Source of the DNA: Clostridia bacterium
Lineage (GTDB): Bacteria; Bacillota; Clostridia; Christensenellales; Aristaeellaceae
Length of the DNA stretch: 33,565 bases
Assembly (NCBI GenBank): GCA_017470145.1
Contig: JAFUFB010000017.1
Span: forward strand, 1 to 33,565
Reading direction: 5' to 3'
Numbering within the stretch: position 1 is the first letter of the stretch; every line of letters begins with the position of its first letter. Below, piece by piece: positions 18,659 through 26,845 of the stretch. A program made the position numbers and the translations under genes. The notes beneath the pieces are model-generated. The model was given only the letters and a program-made list of their open reading frames with translations, was not told where the DNA came from and did not search any database.

Positions 18659-18687
18659 TTGAACTTTTTCCCCAGAGGGAATATAAT
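18659..18687 (+). promoter_or_regulatory. pckA promoter
   Basis: TTGAAC (18659-18664) and perfect TATAAT (18682-18687) are 17 bases apart, giving a leader of about 58 bases. Confidence 0.82.
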
Positions 18688-18751
18688 AAAAGACGGCGGA
18701 CGGGCCCTGGAAAGGGTAATGTAAACGGCCGCTGAGAAAGAGGTATTTACA

Positions 18752-20356
18752 ATGGCGAATCTGGATTTGACCCAGTATGGGATTACCGGGACCACCGAGA
18801 TCGTGCACAATCCGTCCTATGAAGTGCTGTTCGCGGAAGAGAACAAGCCTGAGCTGGAAGGCTATGAAAAGGGACAGCTGACCGAGCTGGACGCCATGAA
18901 CGTCATGACCGGGATCTACACCGGCCGCAGCCCCAAAGACAAGTACATCGTCATGGACGAGAACTCCAAGGACACCGTGTGGTGGACCACGGAGGGCTAC
19001 AAGAACGATAACCATCCCCTGAGCGAAGAGAACTGGGCCATCCTGAAGGATCTGGCGAAGAAGGAGCTGAGCGGCAAGCGCCTGTTCGTTGTGGACGCTT
19101 TCTGCGGCGCCAACAGGGATACCCGCATGGCCGTCCGCTTTATGATGGAAGTGGCCTGGCAGGCTCATTTCGTCACCAATATGTTCATCAAGCCCACCGC
19201 GGAGGAGCTGGAGAACTTCAAGCCTGATTTCATCGTCTATGCCGCCAGCAAGGCCAAGGTGGACAATTACAAGGAACTGGGCCTGAATTCTGAAACCGCC
19301 GTGGCCTTCAACATCACCAGCCGGGAGCAGGTGATTCTGAACACCTGGTACGGCGGCGAAATGAAGAAGGGCATGTTCTCCATGATGAACTACTATCTGC
19401 CGCTGAAGGGCATCGCCGCGATGCACTGCTCTGCCAACACCGATATGAACGGTGAGAACACTGCCATCTTCTTCGGCCTGTCCGGCACCGGGAAGACCAC
19501 CCTGTCCACCGATCCCAAGCGTTTGCTGATCGGCGATGACGAGCACGGCTGGGACGACAACGGCGTGTTCAACTTCGAGGGCGGCTGCTATGCCAAGGTT
19601 ATCAACCTGGATAAGGATTCCGAGCCCGACATCTACAACGCTATCCGTCGGGACGCGCTGCTGGAGAACGTGACGGTGGACGAAAACGGCAAGATCGATT
19701 TTGCCGACAAGAGCGTCACCGAGAATACCCGGGTTTCCTATCCCATTGATCATATCGAAAAGATTGTGAAGCCCATCTCCGCTGGCCCCGCCGCCAAGAA
19801 CGTGATCTTCCTGAGCGCGGACGCTTTCGGCGTGCTGCCCCCCGTGTCCGTGCTGACGCCGGAGCAGACCAAGTATTACTTCCTGAGCGGCTTCACCGCC
19901 AAGCTGGCTGGCACCGAGCGGGGCATCACCGAGCCCACGCCCACCTTCTCCGCCTGCTTCGGCCAGGCCTTCCTGGAGCTGCATCCCACCAAGTACGCAG
20001 AAGAGCTGGTGAAGCGCATGGAAATGAGCGGCGCCAAGGCCTATCTGGTCAACACCGGCTGGAACGGCACCGGCAAGCGGATCTCCATTAAGGATACCCG
20101 CGGCATCATCGACGCCATCCTGAACGGCGATATTCTGAACGCCCCCACCAAGCAGATTCCCTACTTCAACTTCGAAGTGCCCACCGAGCTGAACGGTGTG
20201 GACACCGGCATTCTGGATCCCCGGGATACCTACGAAGACAAGTCCCAGTGGGAAGAGAAGGCCAAGGATCTGGCTGGCCGCTTCATCAAGAACTTCGTCA
20301 AGTACGAAAGCAATGAAGCCGGCAAGGCCCTGGTGGCGGCTGGTCCTCAGCTGTAA
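18752..20356 (+). CDS. pckA: Phosphoenolpyruvate carboxykinase (ATP)
   Basis: PckA interconverts oxaloacetate + ATP with PEP + ADP + CO2. The 534-residue length fits the ATP-dependent family. Visible motifs are [11 protein letters not shown] near residues 53-63, the kinase-1a P-loop [11 protein letters not shown] near 243-253, and the kinase-2/metal site [23 protein letters not shown] just after. The start has AAAGAGG 8 bases upstream. It lies next to the oxaloacetate decarboxylase operon but has its own promoter and terminator. Confidence 0.97.
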   Translation: MANLDLTQYGITGTTEIVHNPSYEVLFAEENKPELEGYEKGQLTELDAMNVMTGIYTGRSPKDKYIVMDENSKDTVWWTTEGYKNDNHPLSEENWAILKDLAKKELSGKRLFVVDAFCGANRDTRMAVRFMMEVAWQAHFVTNMFIKPTAEELENFKPDFIVYAASKAKVDNYKELGLNSETAVAFNITSREQVILNTWYGGEMKKGMFSMMNYYLPLKGIAAMHCSANTDMNGENTAIFFGLSGTGKTTLSTDPKRLLIGDDEHGWDDNGVFNFEGGCYAKVINLDKDSEPDIYNAIRRDALLENVTVDENGKIDFADKSVTENTRVSYPIDHIEKIVKPISAGPAAKNVIFLSADAFGVLPPVSVLTPEQTKYYFLSGFTAKLAGTERGITEPTPTFSACFGQAFLELHPTKYAEELVKRMEMSGAKAYLVNTGWNGTGKRISIKDTRGIIDAILNGDILNAPTKQIPYFNFEVPTELNGVDTGILDPRDTYEDKSQWEEKAKDLAGRFIKNFVKYESNEAGKALVAAGPQL

Positions 20357-20370
20357 GAGACACATCCCGC

Positions 20371-20404
20371 GCCTCCCTCCGAGAAATCGGCGGGAGGCCT
20401 TTTT
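20371..20404 (+). terminator. Intrinsic terminator of pckA
   Basis: GCCTCCC-T-CCGA pairs with TCGG-C-GGGAGGC (one mismatch) around a GAAA tetraloop, followed by five Ts. Confidence 0.9.
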
Positions 20405-20409
20405 ATATG

Positions 20410-20435
20410 AAAATCCCTCCCGGCAGAGGAGGGAT
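20410..20435 (-). terminator. Intrinsic terminator of argF
   Basis: On the minus strand an 8-bp stem (20428-20435 with 20413-20420) with a 7-nt loop is followed by TTTT. It lies 33 bases beyond the argF stop and faces the pckA terminator. Confidence 0.7.
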
Positions 20436-20468
20436 ACAGCAAGACTCGATGAAAATAAGGGGCACAAC

Positions 20469-21455
20469 CTACAGCGTAGCGGCCATGACAGCTTTGATGG
20501 TATGCATGCGGTTTTCCGCTTCATCGAAGACGATGGAAGCATCACTTTCAAACACCTCGTCCGTCACCTCCATGCAATCGATGTCAAATTTCTCATGGAT
20601 CTGAACGCCAATGGTGGTTTTCAGATCATGGAAAGCGGGCAGGCAATGCATGAAACGGCTCTGGGGCCCTGCCAGGGCCATCAGCTTTTTGGTAATGCGA
20701 TAGGGGGTTAGATCTTGAATCCGCTGGGCCCAGACCTCGTCGGGTTCTCCCATGGAAACCCATACATCCGTATACAGCACATCCGCCCCAGGCACCGCGG
20801 AGGCAGGATCCTCGTTGAATTCAATAACCGCGCCGGTTTCCTGAGCGATGGCCTGGCATTGGGCAATCAGCTCCGGGGCAGGCTGATACGCTTTGGAGGT
20901 ACAACCCACAAAATGCATGCCCATCTTGGCACAACCTACCATCAGGGAATTGCCCATATTGTAGCGGGCGTCCCCCAGGTAGACCAGCTTCTTTCCCTTC
21001 AAGGCGCCAAAATGCTCTTGAATGGTCAGGAAATCGGCCAGGATCTGAGTGGGGTGAAATTCATTGGTCAAGCCATTCCAAACGGGAATACCAGCACATT
21101 TAGCCAGCTCCTCCACGATTTCCTGGCCATAGCCCCGGTATTCAATACCATCATACATGCGCCCCAGCACCCGGGCGGTATCCGCAATGCTTTCCTTCTT
21201 GCCGATTTGGCTTCCGGAAGGATCCAGATAGGTTACGTGCATTCCCAAGTCATGAGCCGCGACTTCAAAGGCGCAGCGAGTACGGGTGGAGGTCTTTTCA
21301 AAAATCAGCGCGATATTTTTTCCGGGATAAAGCGGATGGGGAACCCCGTTCTTTTTTTGTGCCTTCAGCTCCGCCGCCAGGTCCAGCAAGCCCTGAATCT
21401 CGGTGGGGGACAAATCCAGCAGCTTCAGAAAATGCTTCTGGGAAAGATGAAACAT
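20469..21455 (-). CDS. argF: Ornithine carbamoyltransferase
   Basis: It joins carbamoyl phosphate and ornithine to citrulline, or runs backward in arginine catabolism. The 328-residue protein shows the carbamoyl-phosphate loop [12 protein letters not shown] (STRTR at 56-60), the ornithine-side conserved DVWVSMGE and HCLPAFHD at 270-277. The start at 21455 is preceded by GGAGGAAG at good spacing; upstream in-frame codons read through the promoter. No other arg or arc gene is in the window, so biosynthetic versus catabolic use is open. A consensus promoter and a palindromic operator candidate lie upstream. Confidence 0.95.
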   Translation of the reverse strand: MFHLSQKHFLKLLDLSPTEIQGLLDLAAELKAQKKNGVPHPLYPGKNIALIFEKTSTRTRCAFEVAAHDLGMHVTYLDPSGSQIGKKESIADTARVLGRMYDGIEYRGYGQEIVEELAKCAGIPVWNGLTNEFHPTQILADFLTIQEHFGALKGKKLVYLGDARYNMGNSLMVGCAKMGMHFVGCTSKAYQPAPELIAQCQAIAQETGAVIEFNEDPASAVPGADVLYTDVWVSMGEPDEVWAQRIQDLTPYRITKKLMALAGPQSRFMHCLPAFHDLKTTIGVQIHEKFDIDCMEVTDEVFESDASIVFDEAENRMHTIKAVMAATL

Positions 21456-21489
21456 AGCGAAACTTCCTCCTGAAAAACAAGATGCGGAT

Positions 21490-21518
21490 ATTATACCGAG
21501 CATCTCCCACTTTGTCAA
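21490..21518 (-). promoter_or_regulatory. Consensus argF promoter
   Basis: On the minus strand TTGACA (21513-21518) and TATAAT (21490-21495) both match the consensus exactly, with a 17-base spacer. Such a perfect promoter usually needs repression to be controlled. Confidence 0.92.
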
Positions 21519-21576
21519 TGCATAAATATGCAACAAATAACTAATAATTATGCGCATTATATGCATTGAATATACA
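21519..21576. promoter_or_regulatory. Cluster of TGCAT/ATGCA palindromes at the argF promoter
   Basis: TGCAT-AAAT-ATGCA (21519-21532) directly abuts the argF -35. Further along lie ATGCGCAT (21550-21557) and ATGCAT (21561-21566). The first site fits the ARG-box layout TGnAT-N4-ATnCA used by ArgR/AhrC, and the same half-sites recur at the divergent regulator gene. Confidence 0.6.
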
Positions 21577-21625
21577 CTCTCGGAAAACAACCATCCGGGA
21601 ATCCAAAATGATTTTGCTAATCCTG

Positions 21626-21654
21626 TTGCAAACACAAAGAATTTGTGCTAAACT
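21626..21654 (+). promoter_or_regulatory. Promoter of the XRE-S24 regulator gene
   Basis: TTGCAA (21626-21631) and TAAACT (21649-21654) are 17 bases apart, with TGC before the -10 (extended -10). It is moderate in strength and overlaps the start of an operator-like palindrome. Confidence 0.6.
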
Positions 21655-21665
21655 GCATGTATGCA
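21654..21665. promoter_or_regulatory. Operator-like palindrome TGCAT-GT-ATGCA
   Basis: The half-sites are the same as at the argF promoter, here with a 2-base spacer. It covers the expected transcription start of the regulator gene, a usual place for an autorepression site. Confidence 0.55.
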
Positions 21666-21685
21666 AAAGAAAGGAGGCGCCTGGA

Positions 21686-22468
21686 GTGAGAGAGAATGTC
21701 GCCGAGATGGTGAACGCGTCCGGCCGTCCTTTTGGAGAGCTGATCCGTGAATATCGCCGGCGTAGTCACCTGAGTCAGGAACAATTAGGCGCGCTGGTGG
21801 GGATAAAGAAGAATGCCGTCGGTGCCTGGGAAGCAGGGCGCAGCCGGCCCGATGTAGCTAGCATCCCTGTGCTCTGTAAGGCCCTGGGGATTCCGCTGCA
21901 CGTTTTTTTCGGCATGGCGGAGGATCTGGACACCTTCCATCTCAACGAGCGCTTTTCCCGCCTGACCCCCTACAATCGCCAGGTGGTTCTGCGGCAGATG
22001 GATACGCTGTACGAGCTGCAAAGCCGGGAGGAGGTTCCTTCCCTCCGTCCCTTGGTTCGCCTTTTCCACAGCGAGCTTTCCGCTGCCGCGGGCCCGCTGT
22101 CCTATATTGAAGAAGCCCGCGGGGAAATGATCTACCTGGCCGCGGATGAGATCACCAGCAAGGCGGATGAAATCATCCGCGTCAGCGGTGACAGTATGGA
22201 GCCCTCCTTTGAGGACGGGGATCAGGTGCTGGTGCAGCATGTGGACCGGGTTCAGGAAGGGGAAATCGGCATCTTCGTCAATGGCGACGCCGGATATATC
22301 AAGGAATACCATCGGGACGGACTGTACAGCCATAACCCGAGATACGCGCCCATTCGCTTCTCAGAAAGCGATTCCGTTCGCTGCGTAGGTCGGGTGCTGG
22401 GGAAGCTGCGGCCGGATCAGCGGGCCACCATGGAAGAGATTGCCGCCTTTGGAGGGAATCGACTGTAA
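21686..22468 (+). CDS. XRE-family regulator with LexA/CI-like S24 peptidase domain
   Basis: From the GTG at 21686 (AAGGAGG 8 bases upstream) the protein has 260 residues. Residues about 17-72 form an XRE helix-turn-helix (LSQEQLGALVGIKKNAVGAWEAGRSRP). After a linker, residues 131-240 form a LexA/CI-type S24 domain with a candidate scissile Ala135-Gly136 (SAAAGPLSYIEE), nucleophile Ser170 in VSGDSMEP and general-base Lys206 in GYIKEY. Such repressors cleave themselves when bound to RecA filaments or other signals. It is divergent from argF, and no phage genes adjoin it. Upstream in-frame codons to 21566 lack a ribosome binding site. Its target genes are unknown; the shared palindromes suggest itself and argF. 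Confidence 0.85.
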   Translation: MRENVAEMVNASGRPFGELIREYRRRSHLSQEQLGALVGIKKNAVGAWEAGRSRPDVASIPVLCKALGIPLHVFFGMAEDLDTFHLNERFSRLTPYNRQVVLRQMDTLYELQSREEVPSLRPLVRLFHSELSAAAGPLSYIEEARGEMIYLAADEITSKADEIIRVSGDSMEPSFEDGDQVLVQHVDRVQEGEIGIFVNGDAGYIKEYHRDGLYSHNPRYAPIRFSESDSVRCVGRVLGKLRPDQRATMEEIAAFGGNRL

Positions 22469-22505
22469 ACGAAATGATTCGATACCCCTTTTTTGATGGT
22501 AGGGC

Positions 22506-22534
22506 TTGCAATCCATGGAGATGTCATGTATATT
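22506..22534 (+). promoter_or_regulatory. Candidate promoter of the M18 aminopeptidase
   Basis: TTGCAA (22506-22511) and TATATT (22529-22534) are 17 bases apart. A 7-bp hairpin (22537-22543 with 22560-22566) follows at once and is succeeded by a T-rich stretch. Confidence 0.6.
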
Positions 22535-22626
22535 GTTCTCCGGTGTCAGTTGTCTGTCGCCGGAGATTTATTTTATCAGGTGGAACAGAGCAATCCTCTG
22601 ATTTCACCCAAATGGAGGCAAATCAA

Positions 22627-24009
22627 ATGGAAAGACCCAACGCGTGGAAAGCGTATGAAGAAAAGGATCTGGCCCAGGTGAAAGCCATTGGGGAGGATTA
22701 TCGCCAAATGCTGAGCCAGGGGAAGACGGAGCGGGAATGGACTCGGGCCCTGATCGCCCGTCTGGAAAAGGCCGGATATGTGAATCTGGATCAGGTGATC
22801 GCGGAGAATCGTGCCTTAACGGCGGGGGACAAGGTCTATGCCAACCGGATGGGCAAGGCGGTGCTCTCCTTCCATCTGGGCGAGGATGCCCTGGAAAAAG
22901 GGATGAACATCGTGGGCGCCCATATTGACTCCCCCCGGCTGGATTTGAAACAGAACCCCCTCTATGAGGACGCAGACATGGCTTATGGGGATACCCATTA
23001 TTACGGCGGCATCAAGAAGTACCAGTGGGTGGCTCGACCCCTGGCGCTGCACGGTGTGGTGGCGAAAAAAGACGGCGCTGTGGTGGATCTGGTTATCGGC
23101 GAAAAAGAGGATGATCCGGTGGTAGGCATCAGCGATCTGCTGCCCCATTTGGCCATGGATCAAATGGGCAAGAAGATGTCCGAAGGGGTTTCTGGAGAGG
23201 ATTTGGATCTGATCCTGGCGGGCCAGCCGCTGAAGGGCGCGGAGAAGGAAGCGGTGAAAGCCACTCTGCTGCAGATTCTGAAGGACGAGTACGGCATGGA
23301 GGAGGAAGATTTCATCTCCGCGGAAATCGAAGTGGTTCCCGCCGGCCCCGCCCGGGATTTTGGATTGGATCGCAGCATGATTCTGGGCTATGGACATGAC
23401 GATCGGGTATGCGCCTACGCGGAGCTGAAAGCCATCGAGGGCATTGATCATACCCCGAAGGCGACGGTTTGCGGCATGTTTGTGGACAAGGAAGAGATCG
23501 GCAGCGTCGGCGCCACCGGTATGCGGGCCAATTATCTGGAAAACGCGGTGGCGGAAATCCTGAACCTGCTGGGCGACTACAGCGAGCTGAAGGTGCGCCG
23601 GGCCCTGCAAAACAGCCGAATGCTTTCCTGCGACGTCAGCGCGGGGTTCGATCCGCTGTATGCCTCCGCCTTCGAAAAGAAGAATGCCGCCTATCTGGGC
23701 CGGGGCGTATGCTTCAATAAGTTCACCGGCAGTCGGGGCAAGAGCGGCTCCAACGACGCCAACGCCGAATTCATGGGCAAGCTGCGGGGCATTATGGACA
23801 AGAATCAGGTCCGCTGGCAGACGGCGGAGCTGGGCAAGGTGGACGTGGGTGGCGGCGGAACCATCGCCTACATCTGCGCCCTGTACGGCATGGAGGTCAT
23901 CGACAGCGGCGTGGCCGTGCTGAGCATGCATGCTCCCGCTGAAATCATCAGCAAAGCGGATCTGTACGAAGCGGTCAAGGCCTATCAGGCTTTTATGCTG
24001 GAAGCATAA
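22627..24009 (+). CDS. M18 family aminopeptidase
   Basis: M18 enzymes are cytoplasmic, two-metal aminopeptidases that remove N-terminal (often acidic or hydrophobic) residues from peptides. The 460-residue protein has the first metal ligands in GAHIDSPRLDLK (about 97-108), the catalytic/metal Glu pair in DKEEIGSVGATG (about 286-297), SCDVSAGFDP, and the last His ligand in SMHAPAE (about 433-439). ATG 22627 is 8 bases after GGAGG at 22614-22618; the longer frame from 22474 would span the promoter. It is a single-gene unit with its own terminator. Confidence 0.93.
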   Translation: MERPNAWKAYEEKDLAQVKAIGEDYRQMLSQGKTEREWTRALIARLEKAGYVNLDQVIAENRALTAGDKVYANRMGKAVLSFHLGEDALEKGMNIVGAHIDSPRLDLKQNPLYEDADMAYGDTHYYGGIKKYQWVARPLALHGVVAKKDGAVVDLVIGEKEDDPVVGISDLLPHLAMDQMGKKMSEGVSGEDLDLILAGQPLKGAEKEAVKATLLQILKDEYGMEEEDFISAEIEVVPAGPARDFGLDRSMILGYGHDDRVCAYAELKAIEGIDHTPKATVCGMFVDKEEIGSVGATGMRANYLENAVAEILNLLGDYSELKVRRALQNSRMLSCDVSAGFDPLYASAFEKKNAAYLGRGVCFNKFTGSRGKSGSNDANAEFMGKLRGIMDKNQVRWQTAELGKVDVGGGGTIAYICALYGMEVIDSGVAVLSMHAPAEIISKADLYEAVKAYQAFMLEA

Positions 24010-24046
24010 GTTTTTCTCCTGCCTTCCCCTCACAGAATGCGGGAAG

Positions 24047-24095
24047 CAACAAAAGAAGATCCCTTCTCTTTTTCGGAAGGGAGCTTCTTTTGTTG
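24047..24095. terminator. Bidirectional terminator between converging genes
   Basis: CAACAAAAGAAG (24047-24058) pairs perfectly with 24084-24095, and TCCCTTC (24060-24066) with GAAGGGA (24076-24082), giving a 19-bp stem with one mismatch. The A-tract and T-tract flanking the inner GC stem serve both strands: the M18 gene (+) and the ROK gene (-). Confidence 0.88.
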
Positions 24096-24104
24096 TGCTT
24101 ATGA

Positions 24105-25052
24105 TTAGGACAGCATGGCCGCGCCGATGATGCCGGCTTCCGCGCTGAGGGAGGCGATTTCCACCTGGGGCAGGGGCTGATCGTTGAACAGCACGTATTT
24201 GGGATACTCCGCCCGGATGGCATCCAGCAGTAGGCTGCCTGCCTTGCTGACGCCGCCCCCCAGGATGACCACCTCGGGATCCAGGAAGTTCACCACCCCG
24301 GCGATGGCCTGGGAAAGATAGGATACATAGCGCTGGAACAGCTCTTTGGCCACGGCGTCCTCCTGGCGTACCGCATCGAAGACCATCTTGGCGTTGATCT
24401 TCTTTGGGTTGCCCTCCGCCAGCTTCAGAATTAGAGAATCCGGATGTTTAGCCACCGCCTCCCGGGCCATGCGAATCATGGCGGTGGCGGAGCAATAGGT
24501 CTCCACACAGCCATGGTTGCCGCAGGAGCAGGGCTCGCCGTCCAGCTTCAAAATCATGTGGCCCAGCTCGCCGCCGATGCCGTGATGGCCCTTCCAGACC
24601 TTCCCGTTGATAATGATTCCGGAGCCAATGCCGGTCCCCAGGGTAATGAACACGCTGGAGGAGGTACCGGCGCTGATGCCGGCTACGCTTTCCGCCAGGG
24701 CAGCAACGTTAGCGTCGTTGTCCACAAAGAAGGGTTTGTCGATCCGCTTCTGGAACTCCTGCCGCAGGGGTGTATACTTCCAGCCCAGATTGGTGCAGTC
24801 GATAACCGTACCTGCCTCGTTGGCGATGCCAGGGATGCCCGCGCCGATGGAAGCCACATTCTCCATGGTCAGGGCTGGATTGATCTGGGGATCCAGCAGG
24901 GAATGGATGCAGTCCACCATCTGCTGCACCTGATCCTCAAAGGGGATATCCGTCCGGGTGGGGATGGACGCCTGCGCGATGATCTGATTGCTTTCGTCCA
25001 CCGCGCCAATTTGAATGCCTGTGCCTCCGATGTCAAGTCCGATTCTGATCAT
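24105..25052 (-). CDS. ROK family sugar kinase (glucokinase-like)
   Basis: A 315-residue kinase without a DNA-binding domain, so an enzyme rather than a ROK repressor. It has the N-terminal phosphate loop GLDIGGTGIQIG (5-16), the catalytic Asp in DNDANVAA (about 111-118), GTGIGSGIIING (139-150), GGELGHM with Glu162 and His165, and the zinc site CSCGNHGCVE (175-184). It most likely phosphorylates glucose at O6 with ATP; other hexoses are possible. The start overlaps the hprK stop (ATGA) with GGAGGG upstream, so it is coupled to the catabolite-control kinase. Confidence 0.9.
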   Translation of the reverse strand: MIRIGLDIGGTGIQIGAVDESNQIIAQASIPTRTDIPFEDQVQQMVDCIHSLLDPQINPALTMENVASIGAGIPGIANEAGTVIDCTNLGWKYTPLRQEFQKRIDKPFFVDNDANVAALAESVAGISAGTSSSVFITLGTGIGSGIIINGKVWKGHHGIGGELGHMILKLDGEPCSCGNHGCVETYCSATAMIRMAREAVAKHPDSLILKLAEGNPKKINAKMVFDAVRQEDAVAKELFQRYVSYLSQAIAGVVNFLDPEVVILGGGVSKAGSLLLDAIRAEYPKYVLFNDQPLPQVEIASLSAEAGIIGAAMLS

Positions 25053-26002
25053 GGAATAAATCCCTCCTCATGATGATGTGTTTGATTCATATCCGCCGGA
25101 GCGGACTGAAAAATCCGTTGATTCAAATTCCGGGCCGCGTGATATCCCATGCGCTTCAGGCTGAGGTTCCGGGCGGCCACCTCGATAATAATAGCTAAGT
25201 TTCGCCCGGGGCGGACGGGCATCATCTGGCGAATAATGGGCACGCCTAAGATCTCCATGGTTTCATCATTCAAACCCACCCGGTCATAGAATTTGTTCTC
25301 ATCCCAGGCCTCCAGCTCCAGCACCAGATCGATGGTTTTAGAATTGGTCACGGCGCTGACGCCGAACATGGCCTGTATATCAATGAGCCCAATGCCTCGA
25401 ATTTCCATCAGATGGCGGATAGCGTCCGGACAGGTGCCAATGAGCCGATTCTCTGATACCTTGCAGATATCCACTACATCGTCCGCCACCAGCATATGCC
25501 CCCGCTTCACCAGCTCCAGGGCGGCTTCGCTTTTGCCAACGCCGCTTTTGCCGGACAAGAAGACGCCCACACCATATACATCCATCAGCACCCCATGGCG
25601 CAGCTCATGGGGCGCCAATTCTCGGGAAAGATAATGAATGGTCAGGGCGGTGAAACGGCTGGTGGCCATGTTCGTCAGGAACACGGGCACATTGGCCGCG
25701 CCGGCCAGAGCCAGCATTTCTGGCGGAGGCGTCAGCCCCCGGCAGATGATGACGCAGGGCAGGGAATAATCGAAGTATTTTTTCAAAACCGTGATTCGTT
25801 CCTTCGGCTCCTGCTGCTCCAGATAGGCCATTTCCACAATGCCGATGATCTGGGGCCGATCCCAGGCGAAATGCTCGTAGAAGCCGCAAAACTGCATGCC
25901 GGGGCGGTTTAAATCCGGTGATTCGATGTTCAGCTCTTCCCGAGTGGTTTCCACCAGGCAGGTGAGCCCCAGATCCCGTTGAAATTTCTCAGTTCGGATC
26001 AA
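25049..26002 (-). CDS. hprK: HPr kinase/phosphorylase
   Basis: HprK phosphorylates and dephosphorylates Ser46 of HPr (and Crh) in response to fructose-1,6-bisphosphate and phosphate, so controlling CcpA-dependent catabolite repression. The 317-residue protein has His136 in LRHGVLMDVYGVGVF, the P-loop GKSGVGKS at 151-158, Asp174/Asp175 and the family signature EIRGIGLIDIQ. The start is TTG at 26002, 5 bases after GGAGGAG; it overlaps the upstream stop by 4 bases (TTGA). HPr itself is not in the window. Confidence 0.95.
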   Translation of the reverse strand: MIRTEKFQRDLGLTCLVETTREELNIESPDLNRPGMQFCGFYEHFAWDRPQIIGIVEMAYLEQQEPKERITVLKKYFDYSLPCVIICRGLTPPPEMLALAGAANVPVFLTNMATSRFTALTIHYLSRELAPHELRHGVLMDVYGVGVFLSGKSGVGKSEAALELVKRGHMLVADDVVDICKVSENRLIGTCPDAIRHLMEIRGIGLIDIQAMFGVSAVTNSKTIDLVLELEAWDENKFYDRVGLNDETMEILGVPIIRQMMPVRPGRNLAIIIEVAARNLSLKRMGYHAARNLNQRIFQSAPADMNQTHHHEEGFIP

Positions 26003-26814
26003 ATTTTCTCCTCCCAGTACAATTTTTCCAGATAGGCGGCTACGCCGTCCTCCTGATTGCTGCCGCATACGTCGTCACAAAGCGATCGAAGCTCCGGGCG
26101 CCCGTTGCTCATCAGCACGCCTCGGCCCGCGGCCTGGAGCATGGAAAGATCATTCAAACTATCGCCAAAAGCCAGGAAACGACTTAGGGAAATCCCCAGC
26201 TGCTCTGCCGCCCAGGACAGCGCGATTCCTTTCGTTGCCCGCAAGGGATTAAACTCCAGAAAATAGGGCTTGGAGCAGGTTACGGATACCCGATCCTGGA
26301 AGCGCTGACGAGCCTCCTGCAGCATGGAGGAAATCTTTTCCTCCGATGCCATCATCAGGATCTTAGATCTGGGTTCCTGAATATAGACCTCCAGATCACC
26401 CACGTATTTTCCCGTCAGCATGGAAGAGGCGGCGTATCTTTCCGCCCAGACAGATTCCTCATTATAGAAGAAAAAGGGGCCATCATAGGTTTGCGCATAA
26501 ACCTGATGCGCCTTGCCAAAGGCCGCGATTTCCTGGCCCAGCTGGGTGGAAAACTGCTCGGCGTGAAGCAGCTCGTGAGACATAGCATCCCATATCTCCG
26601 CGCCATTACAGGAGATATATAGGGAAGCACAGCCAATCTGATCCACAAAGGATTTCATACTTAGCTTAGCTCGCCCGCTGGCAGGGATGATTCGTACGCC
26701 CAGGTTACTTAAGCGGCGAAGGGTCATGATCGTTCGATCTGAGATGGTCAAATCATCCCGCAGCAGGGTATCATCCAGATCGAAGACGATGGCCTGAAAG
26801 GGGAGGCTGGACAT
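25999..26814 (-). CDS. Cof-type HAD family phosphatase
   Basis: The 271-residue protein is a class IIB HAD hydrolase: motif I VFDLDDTLL with Asp12 and Asp14, motif II in PASGR, a conserved Lys in the cap-to-core return (RATKGIALSW) and motif IV GDSLNDLSML. Relatives dephosphorylate sugar phosphates, flavin or pyridoxal phosphate. Its place between two sugar kinases and hprK suggests a sugar-phosphate substrate, which is inference only. It overlaps hprK by 4 bases. Confidence 0.9.
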   Translation of the reverse strand: MSSLPFQAIVFDLDDTLLRDDLTISDRTIMTLRRLSNLGVRIIPASGRAKLSMKSFVDQIGCASLYISCNGAEIWDAMSHELLHAEQFSTQLGQEIAAFGKAHQVYAQTYDGPFFFYNEESVWAERYAASSMLTGKYVGDLEVYIQEPRSKILMMASEEKISSMLQEARQRFQDRVSVTCSKPYFLEFNPLRATKGIALSWAAEQLGISLSRFLAFGDSLNDLSMLQAAGRGVLMSNGRPELRSLCDDVCGSNQEDGVAAYLEKLYWEEKI

Positions 26815-26845
26815 AAATCGCTCAATTCCTTTCCGGAGATGGGGC

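Noticed and set aside
21456-21635. 60-residue N-terminal extension of ornithine carbamoyltransferase
   Set aside because: It would cover a consensus promoter and palindromes; the family begins at the ATG at 21455 with its own ribosome binding site.
22474-22626. N-terminal extension of the M18 aminopeptidase
   Set aside because: The extra residues do not look like the family, span a promoter, and a good ribosome binding site precedes ATG 22627.
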